Shown in pieces: positions 1 through 11,425 of a stretch of 64,000 nt of DNA. Under the pieces are notes generated by a model that saw only the letters and a list, made by a program, of their open reading frames with translations, did no database searches and was not told the origin of the DNA. The position numbers and the translations under genes are program-made. Within the stretch, counting starts at the first letter, position 1; the number at the start of each line of letters is the position of its first letter. Source of the stretch: Ceratobasidium sp. AG-K (Eukaryota > Basidiomycota > Agaricomycetes > Cantharellales > Ceratobasidiaceae); contig JAWNGF010000010.1 in assembly GCA_037039685.1 (NCBI GenBank), positions 1,550,001 to 1,614,000 of the forward strand, read 5' to 3'.

Positions 1-954
1 CGTTAGTGTGTCTCGTATACTACATCTCGTAAAAAATTCTTCGTGTACATACACCCCCTTCTATGTGATTTGCAGTTGGAATTGTGTGTTTGAACGACCC
101 ACGAAAGTGAAAGTGCTTGTATGCGCACGTTTTTCGCGAGTAGGGGTTTGATCCAAGAAGGACTGTCTGCAAAGATTCAGTACGTATACACTCGGATCAG
201 CAAAACATTTGAGCACTAGTTTGACCCAAAAAAGCCGAATTAGTTTATGATGAGAGTACAGCACTTTTTCGGGGGGAAAAATTCCGATTTGGGGCTCGAA
301 CCCCGCGTGCAGCTTCCGTTGGCGAGAGGCTACACCCCATGCATCAGGGTAAGTAATGTTATGTTGATACTACATTTACAATAACAAAGAGTATAAGGCG
401 ATAGTGAAACTCAGGCTACAGGTGTAGAGGTCGAGAAGGAGGAGGTATTGATTGACGTTGTGGTTGGCGGCGGCAACGGGACAGCTTCAGATCCTTATGG
501 CTTGTCTTAATTACAAACTTTGCACACTCGGCTTAAATTTTGATCTAATCAAAAGTCTAATCTTCCTCGGATAAGCTGAATTTCGCAAAGTCCAGCTTGT
601 ACTCCAAGATTTCCCAACAGACGTTCTAGGAGACGCGAGGCGCGAGTAGATCCGATCTACGAAGTGTCGAGGGTTCGACTCCAAGACCGGATGTGGAAGA
701 GACTATTGCGTGGGCCCCTGTGTGCTCCAGCGCTCCCGGCGCGCTCCAGGGCCTACACGGCACTTCTGAGTAAAACCCATGCTCTGGGCCACTCGGCAGG
801 ATTTCCAGTTTTTCTGAGGAGTTCCAAACATGGGATATAATATATACATGACAACATCCACCAATCAGAACATGCGATATTCTGTCCGCAAAGCCTCAGA
901 CGGGGTAGTTACAAGTGGGCTATCTGGGAATGGAAGAGCCAGCGGGACCTATAC
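1..954. other. No gene seen
   Basis: No open frame with recognisable protein character was found on either strand. The stretch holds two T-arm-like sequences (around 288-305 and 655-675), rejected as tRNA genes because their T stems do not pair over five base pairs, and a GC-rich imperfect repeat around 711-765. Confidence 0.5.
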
Positions 955-978
955 TTGTTTGTGACCCACCAACGCCAG

Positions 979-2306
979 CTAAGCGCACTTGTAGCAAAGA
1001 TATCTTCCTTGCGTGCTCATCACATCCTCCACCTTGAGTGGGCTCGTCAATCCAACGGTGGGCAATTCTACCTGATTATTCGCAGCTGGGGGCGCTCCCA
1101 CAGGGTATGTGTCGTAATTGCCCAGGTCTTGTGTCAGACCTCCACCGTACGCATCCTTGTTTTCCTCTCGCCGAGCTTGCCACTTGGCCCAAATACAGTC
1201 AAGGTTCTGTCGAGCAGTCGTTAGAAAGGGCTTGAGAGCGGGTAAAACAGAGACGTACCGCGTGATGGAGCCAGAAGAGCACATCATTCGGCGAGGCTAA
1301 AGGATCAGACAAATCCCCGCCCACCATCAGGTGTGCTGCATTATGAGGCCCCTGCGCACGAATTCCGTCCAACATGTACGCAAAGTTGGTATAGTTTCCT
1401 TTACTGCCGTCGACAATCCCCTCGATAACCTCGGGTGTCAATGCGTCCCTCGCAGGCATGTCGGGATTTGTGAATTGAACCGGGAAGTTTTTGGTTCGGA
1501 ACGGCTATTAGAAAAAAGCATGTGGTCAGAAACTATTCTCCCCCGAAACGAGACTTATGTACTCACATAGTGTGTAAAGTTTCGAGTGATGGCGTGCGGA
1601 GTAGGATATGCCCGTACGACATCCCCGAATGCACCATCGGCAATCATGTAGTTATTGGATGACGCCCCGAGCGTGCCTAGGCCGTACTCCGGGTTGGAGT
1701 TGAATACGGGCGAGGAGGTTATGTTTTTCACGTCTAAAAGTGACTCAAATCGTCAATAATTTCACCGGGAGGAAAAAGAGGACGTACCCAACGACCAGTC
1801 CCAATAAGGCAATTCTCCTCTGTAACTACACTTGGTTTGCAAAGCCTCGAGGAATGTATGAAGGTACCACCTGTGCCAGGGCAAGAATACTTCATTGCTC
1901 GTTGTTTCAGCCAACGCGTACTTTTCAAATGGGTAGTCACTTACGAGCGGTGAAGTGATCTTTGATGTTCGAGTCCATGTGTGCGTAAACGAGATCATCA
2001 TAATAAGACGAAGACGTGTTGACGGGCGGGAGGTTGGGCGTGTCCCCAGTTGGTGCCAGCTTAGGATCATGAGGGAGTTTTCCCAGGCACTGTTCAGAGT
2101 CAGCCAAAGACGCCGGCGGAAGCGCCACGAACTACCTTGATTGCGTCGACAAAAGCTTTTTGTTGCTTCGAGCTCAAGTCGCGCCATTCTCTTCGTTTCG
2201 TAGGCTTCAGACATGTACTGCCGGCCACGGAAGCTGTCGAGGCCACATCTTCGGCGCAGATACCCCAGGCAGTCAAAGCGAGAGAAATGAAAGTCGTAAA
2301 CCGCAT
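979..2306 (-). CDS. Tyrosinase 1 (type-3 copper oxidase), secreted
   Basis: This is a multi-exon tyrosinase. Known members oxidise phenols to o-quinones with a dinuclear copper centre. The start at 2306 opens a signal peptide (MRFTTFISLALTAWG...), followed by the family's N-terminal block with REWRDLSSKQQKAF. Exon 2 carries AHMDSNIKDHF and exon 3 carries FLPWHRWYLHTF, giving three CuA histidines, then LPYWDWSLG. A later exon has the CuB motif HNAAH (about 1320-1345) and FWLHH, then LDCIWAKWQ. The last exon ends in YLCYKCA and a stop at 979. Introns are short with GT..AG ends; the intron before LFLPW is in the same place and phase as in tyrosinase 2. All six copper ligands appear intact. It shares strand and neighbourhood with the GH28 gene and tyrosinase 2. 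Exact exon ends are read by eye. Confidence 0.88.
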
Positions 2307-3013
2307 GATGAAGGCGGCATGGCGTCTGAACTGCACGAATAAGAACTTTAAGTACCCGGCTACCACCAAACTTCTAGTCACAGCAACCCGAGTCCGTCGT
2401 GCTAGTTGACGTAAAGTCAAAACATTCTACATTGAGATGGGTGGCCAAAGCCTCTTTCTCAATTCAATTGCGCCGAATGTCAGATCACGCTCGGCAGAGG
2501 TCAGACTATAAAGAGTCTATAAAATCGCACGCTCGGGATTCGCGTGTGGGATTTCCATTGTTTTTGACAATGTTCGGCTTGGCCTGTCGTCGATCAAAGA
2601 GAGATGCGTCACATCACGTGAGTAGTGGACACCTGGGGGCTTGTCCGTCCCGCTCAACCCCGGACAGACAGCCAAACCAGCATGATACGAAATCCAGTGG
2701 GCCATCGGCCTCAGAGGCAGACCGACGTCATACAATGACGATTTCTCCGATTTTAGCTCGGTCCGCCAGACACGGATGCTGCCAAGATAACCAACTCGCG
2801 CCACGATCGACTTGCGATCCAGCCTCATCACCGCAGGGGCGATAATTCCAGTCAAACAGCATGGCCACTAAACGACAATACTGCCAGTATATTCTCCAAA
2901 GAATGACAATAGGAAAGGACCCAAAATGCAAACACATGTGCCCGGATAGCGCGCCACTATCGAACATGTACCTAATCCGAGAACTTGTCTAATTCGGCGC
3001 CATCAAACTAGGC
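2307..3013. other. Intergenic, tyrosinase 1 promoter side
   Basis: No coding signal. A TATA-like A/T run lies around 2507-2523 and is a plausible promoter element for one flank; its orientation is unclear. Confidence 0.35.
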
Positions 3014-4774
3014 CTAATAGAAAGTAGTCGATGGGACGGGGATAGGTGCGTACAAGTCTGGGTCAAACCCGTGATTAGCTCGGTCCAATGTCAGACTATC
3101 CACATTGCGACTCACCATACGCGGGAATACCCCAAGGCGCAGAGGGAGCAACCCATCCAGAAGGCGCAGCAGTCGCAGTGGCGCTAACAGTCGCATACGC
3201 GGTCGCCGTTCCGCTCGCAGGGAGAGACTTGATACATGATCCGCTTCCACTGGGGACGTGTGTTAACTTCAATTACGTTTCGAGGAGCGACGCCAACTCA
3301 CTATGTGCCCGAGCACCTGTCAACGACCTTGTTTCCGTTAATGGTCCAGAAACTGAAGTTCTTGACGTTCACGTTCTTTGGGGGGTTGGTCTCACTACCG
3401 ATCATGACGACTGCTCCGCGGTTGCCGCCGTGGTTGACGCTGCCTCGCCAGTCGGAGAAAGTAATGTTCTCGAGTTGCACGTTGGAAGCGCCAGCAACAT
3501 AGCTGTTTTGCCAGTATTGGTGATGTATGCGTTGTCTTCAATCAAGTTAGAATAGAATGTTGGTGAAAATAAGCTGGACTTACAGGTAACATCGATGTTG
3601 GTAAAGTTCTTCAAAACGATATTCTTGACGTATCCAGGCGAAGCGCCCCCGGGGTACGTCTTCAGCATGAAGGCGTTGGTGACCTATGCGATCGTCAATG
3701 ACTTGACCAAGATTATGCAAGTATAGCTACAAACCTGGTAGTTCTCGACGTTCTGGATGAGGATGTTCTCAACTACGCTTCCGTCCTTGAGCGATCCCAT
3801 CGTCATGCCTCCGCTCTGGTTGCAACGGATGTTCTCGATAGTAGCCTGCTTAGACGGACTCTTGATGCAAACGCATTCGTCACTGCAATGATTGCGAGAG
3901 TTAGACTAGGATCTATTGTATGTCTTTCAAAATACGTACCGGTTAGTCACCTCGACGTGGTGCACCCAGTAGTTCGTGCCCGAGATATCAACTCCGTCCA
4001 ATCCACCCTGGTTTCCACCTCGGATCGTAATGCGTGAAATCTCGGCGTTTTGCCCCTCACCGATGACCAAATGGAATGAAGGAGCGTCGACGAGTTTGAT
4101 ATCATGCACGGAAAAGTTGCTCGAGATGTGGACGCGCAAGAGGCGAGGCCAGCCAGAGCGACCGTCCTGGTTCGGGCGCATGCGGTAGAGGTATCCTTGG
4201 CCTTGGCTGGATTGTCGTGAGTATGTAAGCTAAATGCGATAGGTAGCATACTACTCACATGGCACCTTTGCCGTTGCTCGAGTAGATCTCAAATTCGTTC
4301 ATGCGCTGGAAGAACAACGCGTTTCCGGATACGGCACCCGAAACGTAGGCAGCGTAGTCAACAGTGATCAATCCATCGAGTTGGAACGCCCAGTTGCTTC
4401 CGCCATTGAGGAGAACCGTGCTCGAGAGCAAGTAATTTCCCTATGAAAATTCCCAATCAGATCGGAGCTGCGGCGTTGCACGGTTACGGAGACTTGCCGA
4501 AGGAACAATGAGACGCGAGTTGGTGTTCTTGAGAATGCAGTTGGTGAAGGCGCTCTTGATGGCAGGGCCAATATCGGTCGCGTTGTCAGCCTTGGCACCA
4601 TAGTTCCTGCTCACTCTCAGCCGGAAAGTTTTACATGATCGCCATAAACACTCACAAGACATTGCACTCATACATCTTGGATGTGGCGGGCACAGTTGGG
4701 CCGACATGGCCGACGTACTGTGCCTGGCAGATCCCAGCCACAAGGGCGAGCGCAGAGACAAACAGGAAGCGCAT
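3014..4774 (-). CDS. GH28 rhamnogalacturonase-like pectinase, secreted
   Basis: This is a GH28 right-handed beta-helix hydrolase acting on pectin outside the cell. It starts at 4774 with a signal peptide (MRFLFVSALALVAGICQA). In order the exons show YVGHVGPTVP, a helix region with GLDGVDISGTNYWVHHVEV (about 3960-4030), NRDECVCIKSPS, then NQSGGMTMGSL and FMLKTYPGG. The SGGM-type motif in place of GHG and LKT in place of RIK are known features of rhamnogalacturonases rather than polygalacturonases, so I infer rhamnogalacturonan as substrate. Two small 3' introns join the frame through CSGTYGSGSC... to a final exon ending PSTTFY and a TAG at 3014. It lies between two tyrosinase genes on the same strand. 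The 3' exon model is my own splice reading. Confidence 0.8.
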
Positions 4775-5597
4775 CCTTGGCCTAGGTGTTACTTTATGGT
4801 GTCGACTTGTGCGAGGAATAAACAAGCACAGCAAGTTGGTTCAAAAGAATGGAATAGAGCGCCGGTCGAAAAGAGTGCTACCGGAGCCCAGCCAAGACAC
4901 GACGAGTTGCAAGCAGAAGAGAATTTTGATTCAGCCTGAGCCGCAGCGAGCGGGCTATATACCCCTTCAGGGGGCGTGGCAACTCGGGATGAAACCGACT
5001 GCCAGCGGTCCAGAGCTTTCGTAACGTTACTAGGAACGATGAAATAGGCTTGCATCGAAACAAGAGTGTAATATTGTAGAGAAGGCGATCGTTGTGCTTC
5101 GAAGCGGTTGTTTCGTAGCGACAGCCCGGATCTTCAAATATTTGGAAACGAGCTGTACGTGATCGGTAATAAACGCGATAGCAAGTAATTATGTTCGGGA
5201 TCAGTGTCCTAATTATAAGCAACGGGATGCTTAGTGAGCTTGGACGTATAATAGCCTAAAATCGAAAAGTTGCCAATGTCGAAAGCCAAGCGACGAAACA
5301 TCCTTGCATGTACCTAGGCCAGCAAATTTTCGCATAGGGTCGATATGAGTAGTGAACTCGGGGGAGGTGCATCACTGACTGCATCGTGGTGGTCGGCAAC
5401 AGAATTGGAGCCGCAGGATCCAGATACGTGCCGAGGCTGATCAAATAATCGTCAACAACGATGACCTCAGCAAACGCATAGAAACAACAAGAATAATCAT
5501 TGCAGACATATAACCAAACTAGACACTAGAAAGACATTATCGTGCAACCCAAACCCAAGAATATAAAAAATTGGACAGTCAAGACTCCAAGGAAAGG
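4775..5597. promoter_or_regulatory. Intergenic; candidate TATA box for the GH28 gene
   Basis: Reading the minus strand upstream of 4774, a TATATAG motif lies around 4954-4961, about 180 bases before the start codon, a usual distance for a fungal promoter. The rest is unremarkable and I see no gene. Confidence 0.35.
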
Positions 5598-7034
5598 CTA
5601 AACCTTGTACTTTGAGTAATTGAAACACAGATATCCACCCGTTGTAGACATTACTTGGGCAACCGTAGGATCAGAATTTTCCAGGCCGCTGGTGGGGAGA
5701 GTCCAAGAGGTGTTTACGTAGGGCGGTTGACCGACCGGAAAGTTGTCATAGTGAGGCAGGTTTTGTATGCTTCCTCCCCCATAAGCGTTGGCGTTTCTGG
5801 TATCCTCCTTCTGCCAACTAGCCCAAATGCGGTCCAGGTTCTGAAGGTGGCGCAATTAGTGGAGATATAACGAGAATACCTGTGCTACTCACAGCGTGGT
5901 GTAGGTAAAACAGAGGGTCGTTGGGTGAGTACGAGGGGTTGGAAATATCGCTTTATGAACAAGGAATCAGTGCTCATATTTTCCGAACACATCAGGGCAG
6001 CGACATACCCAGGAAGCATCATCAGATGCGCGGCATTGTGCATGCCTTGAGCGCGGACTCCGTCCAGGTAATACGCAAACCCGACATAATCTCCAACAAA
6101 GTGTTCGATGATATACTTCACTTCACCAGGAGTGAACGCCTCGACTGCAAACTTGGTGGAGTTTTTAAAGTCAAGCGGGAAGATTTTATTTAGGAAAGGC
6201 TGGGAGGGTGGCTATTAGCGCGTATTAAAGGAGTACTACCTTCCAACATGCGTACCTGCGGGGACCAGTTGCGAGCGAGAACATGAGGGTCAGGGTAGGC
6301 ACGAATGACATTGGAAAATGCGCCGTCCGTAATTGTGTAGTTGTTGCTCGAAGTTCCAAATCTGCCGAACCCAATTTTAGGATCTGAAGAAAAGACAGGA
6401 GAAGCAGGGACATCCGCGACGTCTGTAGGAGCATGGTATTCAGTAGGGCGCGGGTTGAGACCAAGGTAACTCTTACCAAGGGACCAGTCCCAGTAGGGCA
6501 AGCTCCTCCATATTCGCACTTTTTCCTCAACGCCGTTTCGAAAGCCGTAAGATACCACCGGTGCCTGAGTCAAAGTCAGTTTTTGTCCTAAAAAATTATA
6601 GGCGCTGATTTACCAAGGTAAGAACACTAATAGCAGAGAGTTAATGTAGGCCCACATTACCGGGAACACAGATACTTACAGCCAGTGAAATGGTCCTTGA
6701 CATTCGTGTCCATATGAGCATACACGAAGTCATCGTAAAGGGAGCTATTGGGGTTGACCTCTACTATCCCCGATGTGAAGTTGGTAGGCTTTAGCGCAGC
6801 CGAGTGCGGCTTGTTACCCAAGCACTTGCCCAAATATCAATCGAGGGTGCTAAAGACTGGATGAGAAATGAAGCGTACCTTGACAGCCTCGATAAACTTG
6901 CCCTGTTCCCTTGGGCTCAGCTCTCGCCATTCCTTGCGAGTGTAGGGCTTGGTGCATTTCCGAGTCGTGGCCGGCTTTGCGAGAGCTAACGTCGCAATGT
7001 AGGCGATGGCAGCAAGGGTAAAAGCGTGACGCAT
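5598..7034 (-). pseudogene. Tyrosinase 2, secreted, with a one-base frameshift
   Basis: Paralogue of tyrosinase 1. It starts at 7034 with a signal peptide (MRHAFTLAAIAYIATLALA) and the shared N-terminal block KEWRELSPREQGKF. CuA is present (HMD, DHF, PWHRW), with WYLTAFETALRKKCEYGG following. LPYWDWSLG then follows in a different frame: one base is missing around 6502-6503 between the two blocks, with no GT..AG pair to explain it. Downstream, HNAAH, FYLHH and LDRIWASWQ (CuB) are intact and the gene ends YSKYKV at 5598. It carries one more intron than tyrosinase 1, which creates a 13-base exon. A TTATAAAAG box on the minus strand around 7096-7104 suggests a working promoter. It is either a young pseudogene or a sequence error. 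Confidence 0.8.
6614..6626 (-). other. 13-base microexon of tyrosinase 2
   Basis: On the minus strand the exon ending at 6680 (...H F T G plus one base) is followed by a 53-base intron (gtaagt...ttag), 13 exon bases, then a 49-base intron (gtaaat...tcag) ending at 6565. The 13 bases complete L-F-L-P-W and lead into HRWY. Tyrosinase 1 has L-F-L-P-W-H-R-W at the same place without the second intron. Confidence 0.7.
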
Positions 7035-8042
7035 GATTGGGTATGGAAAAAAATTGTGGGTCGAAAGGCCAATGTTTTCTCCGGGGCTCACCGGCTATCT
7101 TTTATAACCCCCAAGTTATGCGTTCACCTAGGACACAATAGGCCCCGAGACCGAGACGTTCCGCGCGATATTGCCTCCTGATGCCTCGGCGTGCCCATCC
7201 ACCCAGAAATCATCACAAGCAAGGAAAATTCTCGCGCAAACGTAAAGCACGATCGTGCCCAAACAAAACATTTCATCCTTGACATCATTCGAAGTGTAAC
7301 ACGGGAATCACAACGCATGGAACCGGATGATCAGCCTAGACATCAGAGATTAGCAGCGTGTGCGATGCGCACCGGTGCCTTTCATGATACCCGGAACGAC
7401 CTGGCCCTTGGTGCGCCACACTCTTCGCCGCTGCGGTTTGCTAATTGTGCTCTTCAAAGTTTGATAGTGCCGAGGTCACCTTGTGCTCAAAGATTGATTG
7501 ACCTAGCTCGTATCCAGGGTCGGAGGGTGAACAAGTCGGCCCGAGGCAACACCAGTGACATCTTTATTGAAGCCCGAGCAATAAAGGCGCCCGTGTGCGA
7601 TTTTAGAGAAACCTTCCTGCTCTCAGTGTAGTGTCTGGTGAATATCTCATGAAAGTAGCAACCATAACAATATTACCACGGATAAAAACCCGAATTGCGT
7701 CGGCGCGGAAATGATATCACCCAAGGAAAGGAGGCTCCCGGGCCAAGACAAGGATCAATGGAACTTCATGAAGGTCCCAGGGCCAGTTACGGTACTGCCT
7801 CAGCCGAGTTGGGATAAACCATTATAACGGAGCTGCGTCTCGGGGTCCAAAGTATCGTCGTTCCGATGAAATCTTGTCACAAAGCAAACCCAATCTAAGC
7901 AAGGTGTTCTTTTATAGTAAATAATCCATAGAAACTATCATTCAGAGGGAGAATTGCTCCAGTGTTCGTGGTGGTCAGGTTCAAGCACAACCAAACAAAA
8001 TCATAACAATCAAATCAATCAATTCTAGACGTCATAGCGCGG
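7035..8042. other. Intergenic; no supported gene
   Basis: Contains the tyrosinase 2 promoter (TATA-like box near 7100) and one plus-strand open frame of 146 codons (7191-7631) with no recognisable motif, no signal peptide and no homologue that I know. I do not call it a gene. Confidence 0.4.
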
Positions 8043-9526
8043 TTAGGTGCTCGGCGCATTAGCACGAACTGACGGCGGCACTAAACGACGCGGGTCGCCC
8101 ATAGGCAGGGACGGCAGTTGAGGCTCGACAGGAGCTCGAGGAAACGTCCCGGAATCATTCTCGACCTCGGGCGCGGGTGTCGGGCCAGGGTACGATTGTC
8201 GATTTGGGTTTGAGCTAAACTCGTTTTGTTGGGATGCGAATGTTTGCGTTGTAGCGCCGGTGAGAGGTGGCTGAGAGAGGGGACGCACAGCCGCCGAGGG
8301 TGGAGCAGGTGGTAAGCCGGGTGAAGGGTGATAAGGCGCGGTAAATCCGGCGCTAGTAGGGCCTGCCGATGGAGGAACTAGGAATTGTTGGTGAGGGTGA
8401 TACCCAGGCGGGTACTGGGCACCAGGCGAGAGTAATGGATGAGGCGAATATCCGGCGCTCTCGGGTGTGCGAGGAGTAGGAGAAGACTGTGGCCACGGCT
8501 TGTCGTAGCCGTAGCCATGTCCCGAATCAAGTGAGTTTTGTGTCAAGTGGATGTGGACCTCGGATGTGGTGTCGACGCTGAGGAAAGTAGTACGCGAGCC
8601 GGTGTGACTCAGCAATGGCTCCTTCCCTGAAAGACTTTCTCGACGGATCCTTCGTTGCTTTCGCTTCCATAACATCCATAGCCCGAATCCTCCCAACCCT
8701 ACGAGGATAATTGGCAAGAGTATGATGAGGAATATTGTTGCTCCAGAGAGACTAGCATCTAACACCGACTATAAATATAAATCGCCAAGACTTGTATCAA
8801 AACGCACCTCCAGATCCTTTCCCATGTGCCGCATCGAGATCGAGGTATGCAGATGGGCCGATCTTATCAAGGGCCCATTGCGGAATAACAGTATCGGTGG
8901 GAACTTGGAAGGGGAAGGTCCCATTATTGATTCGAGCGGCGGGACAGTTGGCCGTCCATTGGCCCCAGGACATATAAGACACCCCTTGACACGCCGCGCA
9001 TGCACTTATCAAAGAGTATACTGGTGATGCACTAGCAAGGTCCGTTACTATGAGGTTAGCGATGGTTTGTAGCGGAATGGCGTACCAAGCACAACCAGTA
9101 GCCTCATCTCCCGTCGGCGCAAGGTACTGAGTCCCAGGTAGTAACGAGGATACATTCCATTCTAAAAGTAAATAAACCAAGTTGTAAGTTACTTGGCCCT
9201 CGGTCTCATCCTGAAACTGACGTTTGTCAGGATAGCACTGCCCCTGTAGGTAGGCGGCAACAAGGCATGGAGACTGGCCTTTCGAGTTGTTCGCCTAGTT
9301 AACAGCAGAGTTAGCCTGACCGAACACTGTGTCAACTGAATTACACAAACCCAGTCGAAGGATCTATCGCACGTCGCATTTGTCTGGGAAGCAAAGTCAA
9401 ATTAGACGACCGTGGCTCATCACGTGATAAACATACCTGCTGAGCATTCGTTCTGTACGCTGTTTGACTCAATACACAGAGAAATACGAGGCCGTTGAGC
9501 AGGTATCTTGAAGAATGTAGAGACAT
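8043..9526 (-). CDS. Single-pass membrane protein with secreted N-terminus
   Basis: Not a family with a known function, but its layout is familiar from Agaricomycetes. Starting at 9526, a signal peptide (MSLHSSRYLLNGLVFLCVLS...) is followed over several short exons by a cysteine-containing outer domain including SKGQSPCLVAAYLQG, CAWYAIPLQTIANLI and ISACAACQGVSYMSWGQW. The last long exon opens with DASLSGAT, a strong transmembrane helix (IFLIILLPIILVGLGGFGLW) and a basic stop-transfer KRKQRRIRR. About 200 residues rich in Pro, Ser and Gly follow, presumably cytoplasmic. The join into the last exon works at an acceptor just before D-A-S-L. An alternative upstream ATG at 9541 would add five residues. 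Possible roles in sensing or anchoring are guesses. Confidence 0.7.
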
Positions 9527-9832
9527 TGTGGTCAGAATCACAGAGGTTGGGACACTGCTTATGGGATCGCGCGGAAATGTGGATCCGATCCCGAGAAGTC
9601 CGTGTGCTTTCAGGGTCCACTACCGGGCGCTTGCATCGCCTCATTCAGTGGTGGTAACGCTCCTTCATATCGCACGAGCCATCAGAGCTTTCTGATTAGG
9701 TGTTTGGCTTTCGATAGAGTCTAGGCTCTGGAGATAATATTTAAATGTCCGGAGGCATGATATACATAGACAGCAGCTCATTATGCAATGGTACAACGAG
9801 TAAAGCACAAATCCAGTACTTGAACACACAAT
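9527..9832. other. Intergenic, about 300 bases
   Basis: Short spacer between two minus-strand genes; no feature recognised. Confidence 0.4.
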
Positions 9833-11425
9833 TCATCTAGTTGAGTCAGAATAATTTAGAAGAGGCGATTCGACTTGTAAACGATCCTCATACCGAGACG
9901 ACCGATGAGGCAGTTCTGAGTTGTGACCGGCAGCCCGACGATCGGACAGTTCCTTCAATTGTTGCTTTGATTCACGCGCAGTTGCACGCAGCTGAAATAA
10001 AGTAAGCCTCCTGCGCAGGCCGTGCGGCGGAAAACTCACATAAAACTCAATTCCAAGGCCATGCAACAACATTGCCACCCAAAGCGCCATACCAAAGCTT
10101 GCACGGGATGCCGAGGCACGCCCCAACTTGCCCTCGTTCCACGAACTGTGTACTGCTACATGTACTCCAGCGGGGTTTGACAGAGCTTCAGGGGTTACGC
10201 ATTGGGGGTATTCTCGAGCAAGTGCTTCTTGCGTCAACAGCACGTATCCCACTTCCGCACATTGCCAGAGCTGTAGGATTATATGAGCCCTAGACTTGAC
10301 AGATAATCAGAGTGATTACCGAAAAATAACTGTTGATGGCAGTTATGACCTGGGCCGAGAGCAGTGCAGTGACGCGAGTCGTAACGAACGCCCCATTGTA
10401 GAACCAAGCGCCTAGAATGGCCGTACTAAGTTAGTTGATTATATGCGAAAAGCTCCAGCTTACGAAGCATCCATTCCCTGTGTTCGTTAAGTGCGCCACG
10501 CCTTGCTTCCAGAATTCCCATCACGACTGCGTACGCAGAACCAGACGCAAGCATGTAGACTCCAGCTTGGACATTGAGATCTCCTCCCTGGGCTCGCCTT
10601 CCAACGATAGCTCCACACACCAAGCTAACCAAAAGTAAGATCGATACGATATAGCCAAGCACGCTATGAAACCTGGGCCAGCGCTAATAATTATGAGAAC
10701 GGAATACAATGACCGAAGCGTGCCTGATGAATGCTTACGTTGTATGTGATCGGTAGGAAGCAGAAGACCGAGAAGAAGCTTGCAGCTAAGCAGTATTAGG
10801 TTACGGGCGTAAGAAGCATGATGCTGAGTATTGCTGTGGGGCAACTTACGCAGACTGGTGAAGATATGGATGATGATGTTTGCTTTCCCAGGTGACTTTG
10901 AATACCAGTAACCTTCGCCTGTGCTGCGTTGTGAGTGACGGGATTCAGACGTAGTAGGTTAAGCATACCTGGAGTAGTAAGCTTGAGCAACTCATTGAAA
11001 CTCAACATTGGTGTCCTCGATAATGAAAACCCGAGTATCGCGCCACCAAAAAATATGACTGGAGTAGATGATAAGCTCAAGCCGTTGACAGGTTGGGAAT
11101 GTTAAGACGTACACATCCCGAGGCCGGTCCACTTTTCGTATCCCAACATCCACCACGGCTTCGGACGACGTGTAGCAGCCCCTACCGGTGTGCCATAATC
11201 AAACCCGCCATAGTTTGAAGGTTTAACTCCGTTTGCGTGCCCGTTCCCGTTTTGCATGGGCCACTCTTGACGAGACTTGTACTGTTCGTGAGGATCGTAA
11301 ACCGGGAAGAGGCCGTCCTGAGATTGGGGCGTCCTGTAGTGTGGAGTGGCTGGCGAGACAGAGTACGGGGCCGAGAGAGGGCTCAGCGGCCACTGACCCT
11401 CTTTATGTTGACCGGAACTAGACAT
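9833..11425 (-). CDS. DUF2306-like multi-pass membrane protein (copy A)
   Basis: Multi-exon membrane protein of unknown function. The start at 11425 gives a Pro/Ser/Tyr-rich, probably cytosolic N-terminus (MSSSGQHKEGQWPLSPLSAP...) ending in PWWMLGYEKWTGLGM. Short exons then carry hydrophobic segments (VIFFGGAILGFSLSRTPM, GYIVSILLLVSLVCGAIVGR, SAYAVVMGILEARRG) and the signature EHREWMLRKLE, which I associate with DUF2306. The distal part has QCVTPEALSNPAG, SFGMALWVAMLLHGLGIEFY and, after one intron, a basic cytoplasmic tail. A paralogue with the same exon order lies at 41310-42772. The two are separated by the retrotransposon block and the split chitin-binding gene. The family assignment is from motif memory. 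Confidence 0.65.

Noticed and set aside
262..345. tRNA-like sequence on the minus strand (GGGGTTCGAGCCCC)
   Set aside because: The T stem pairs over only three to four base pairs in register and no matching acceptor, D and anticodon arms could be laid out; probably chance or an old relic.
620..690. Second T-arm-like sequence (GGGTTCGACTCC) with a nearby hairpin
   Set aside because: No complete cloverleaf; T stem mispaired.
7191..7631. 146-codon plus-strand open frame
   Set aside because: No motif, no signal peptide, composition unlike the neighbouring genes, no splice partners.
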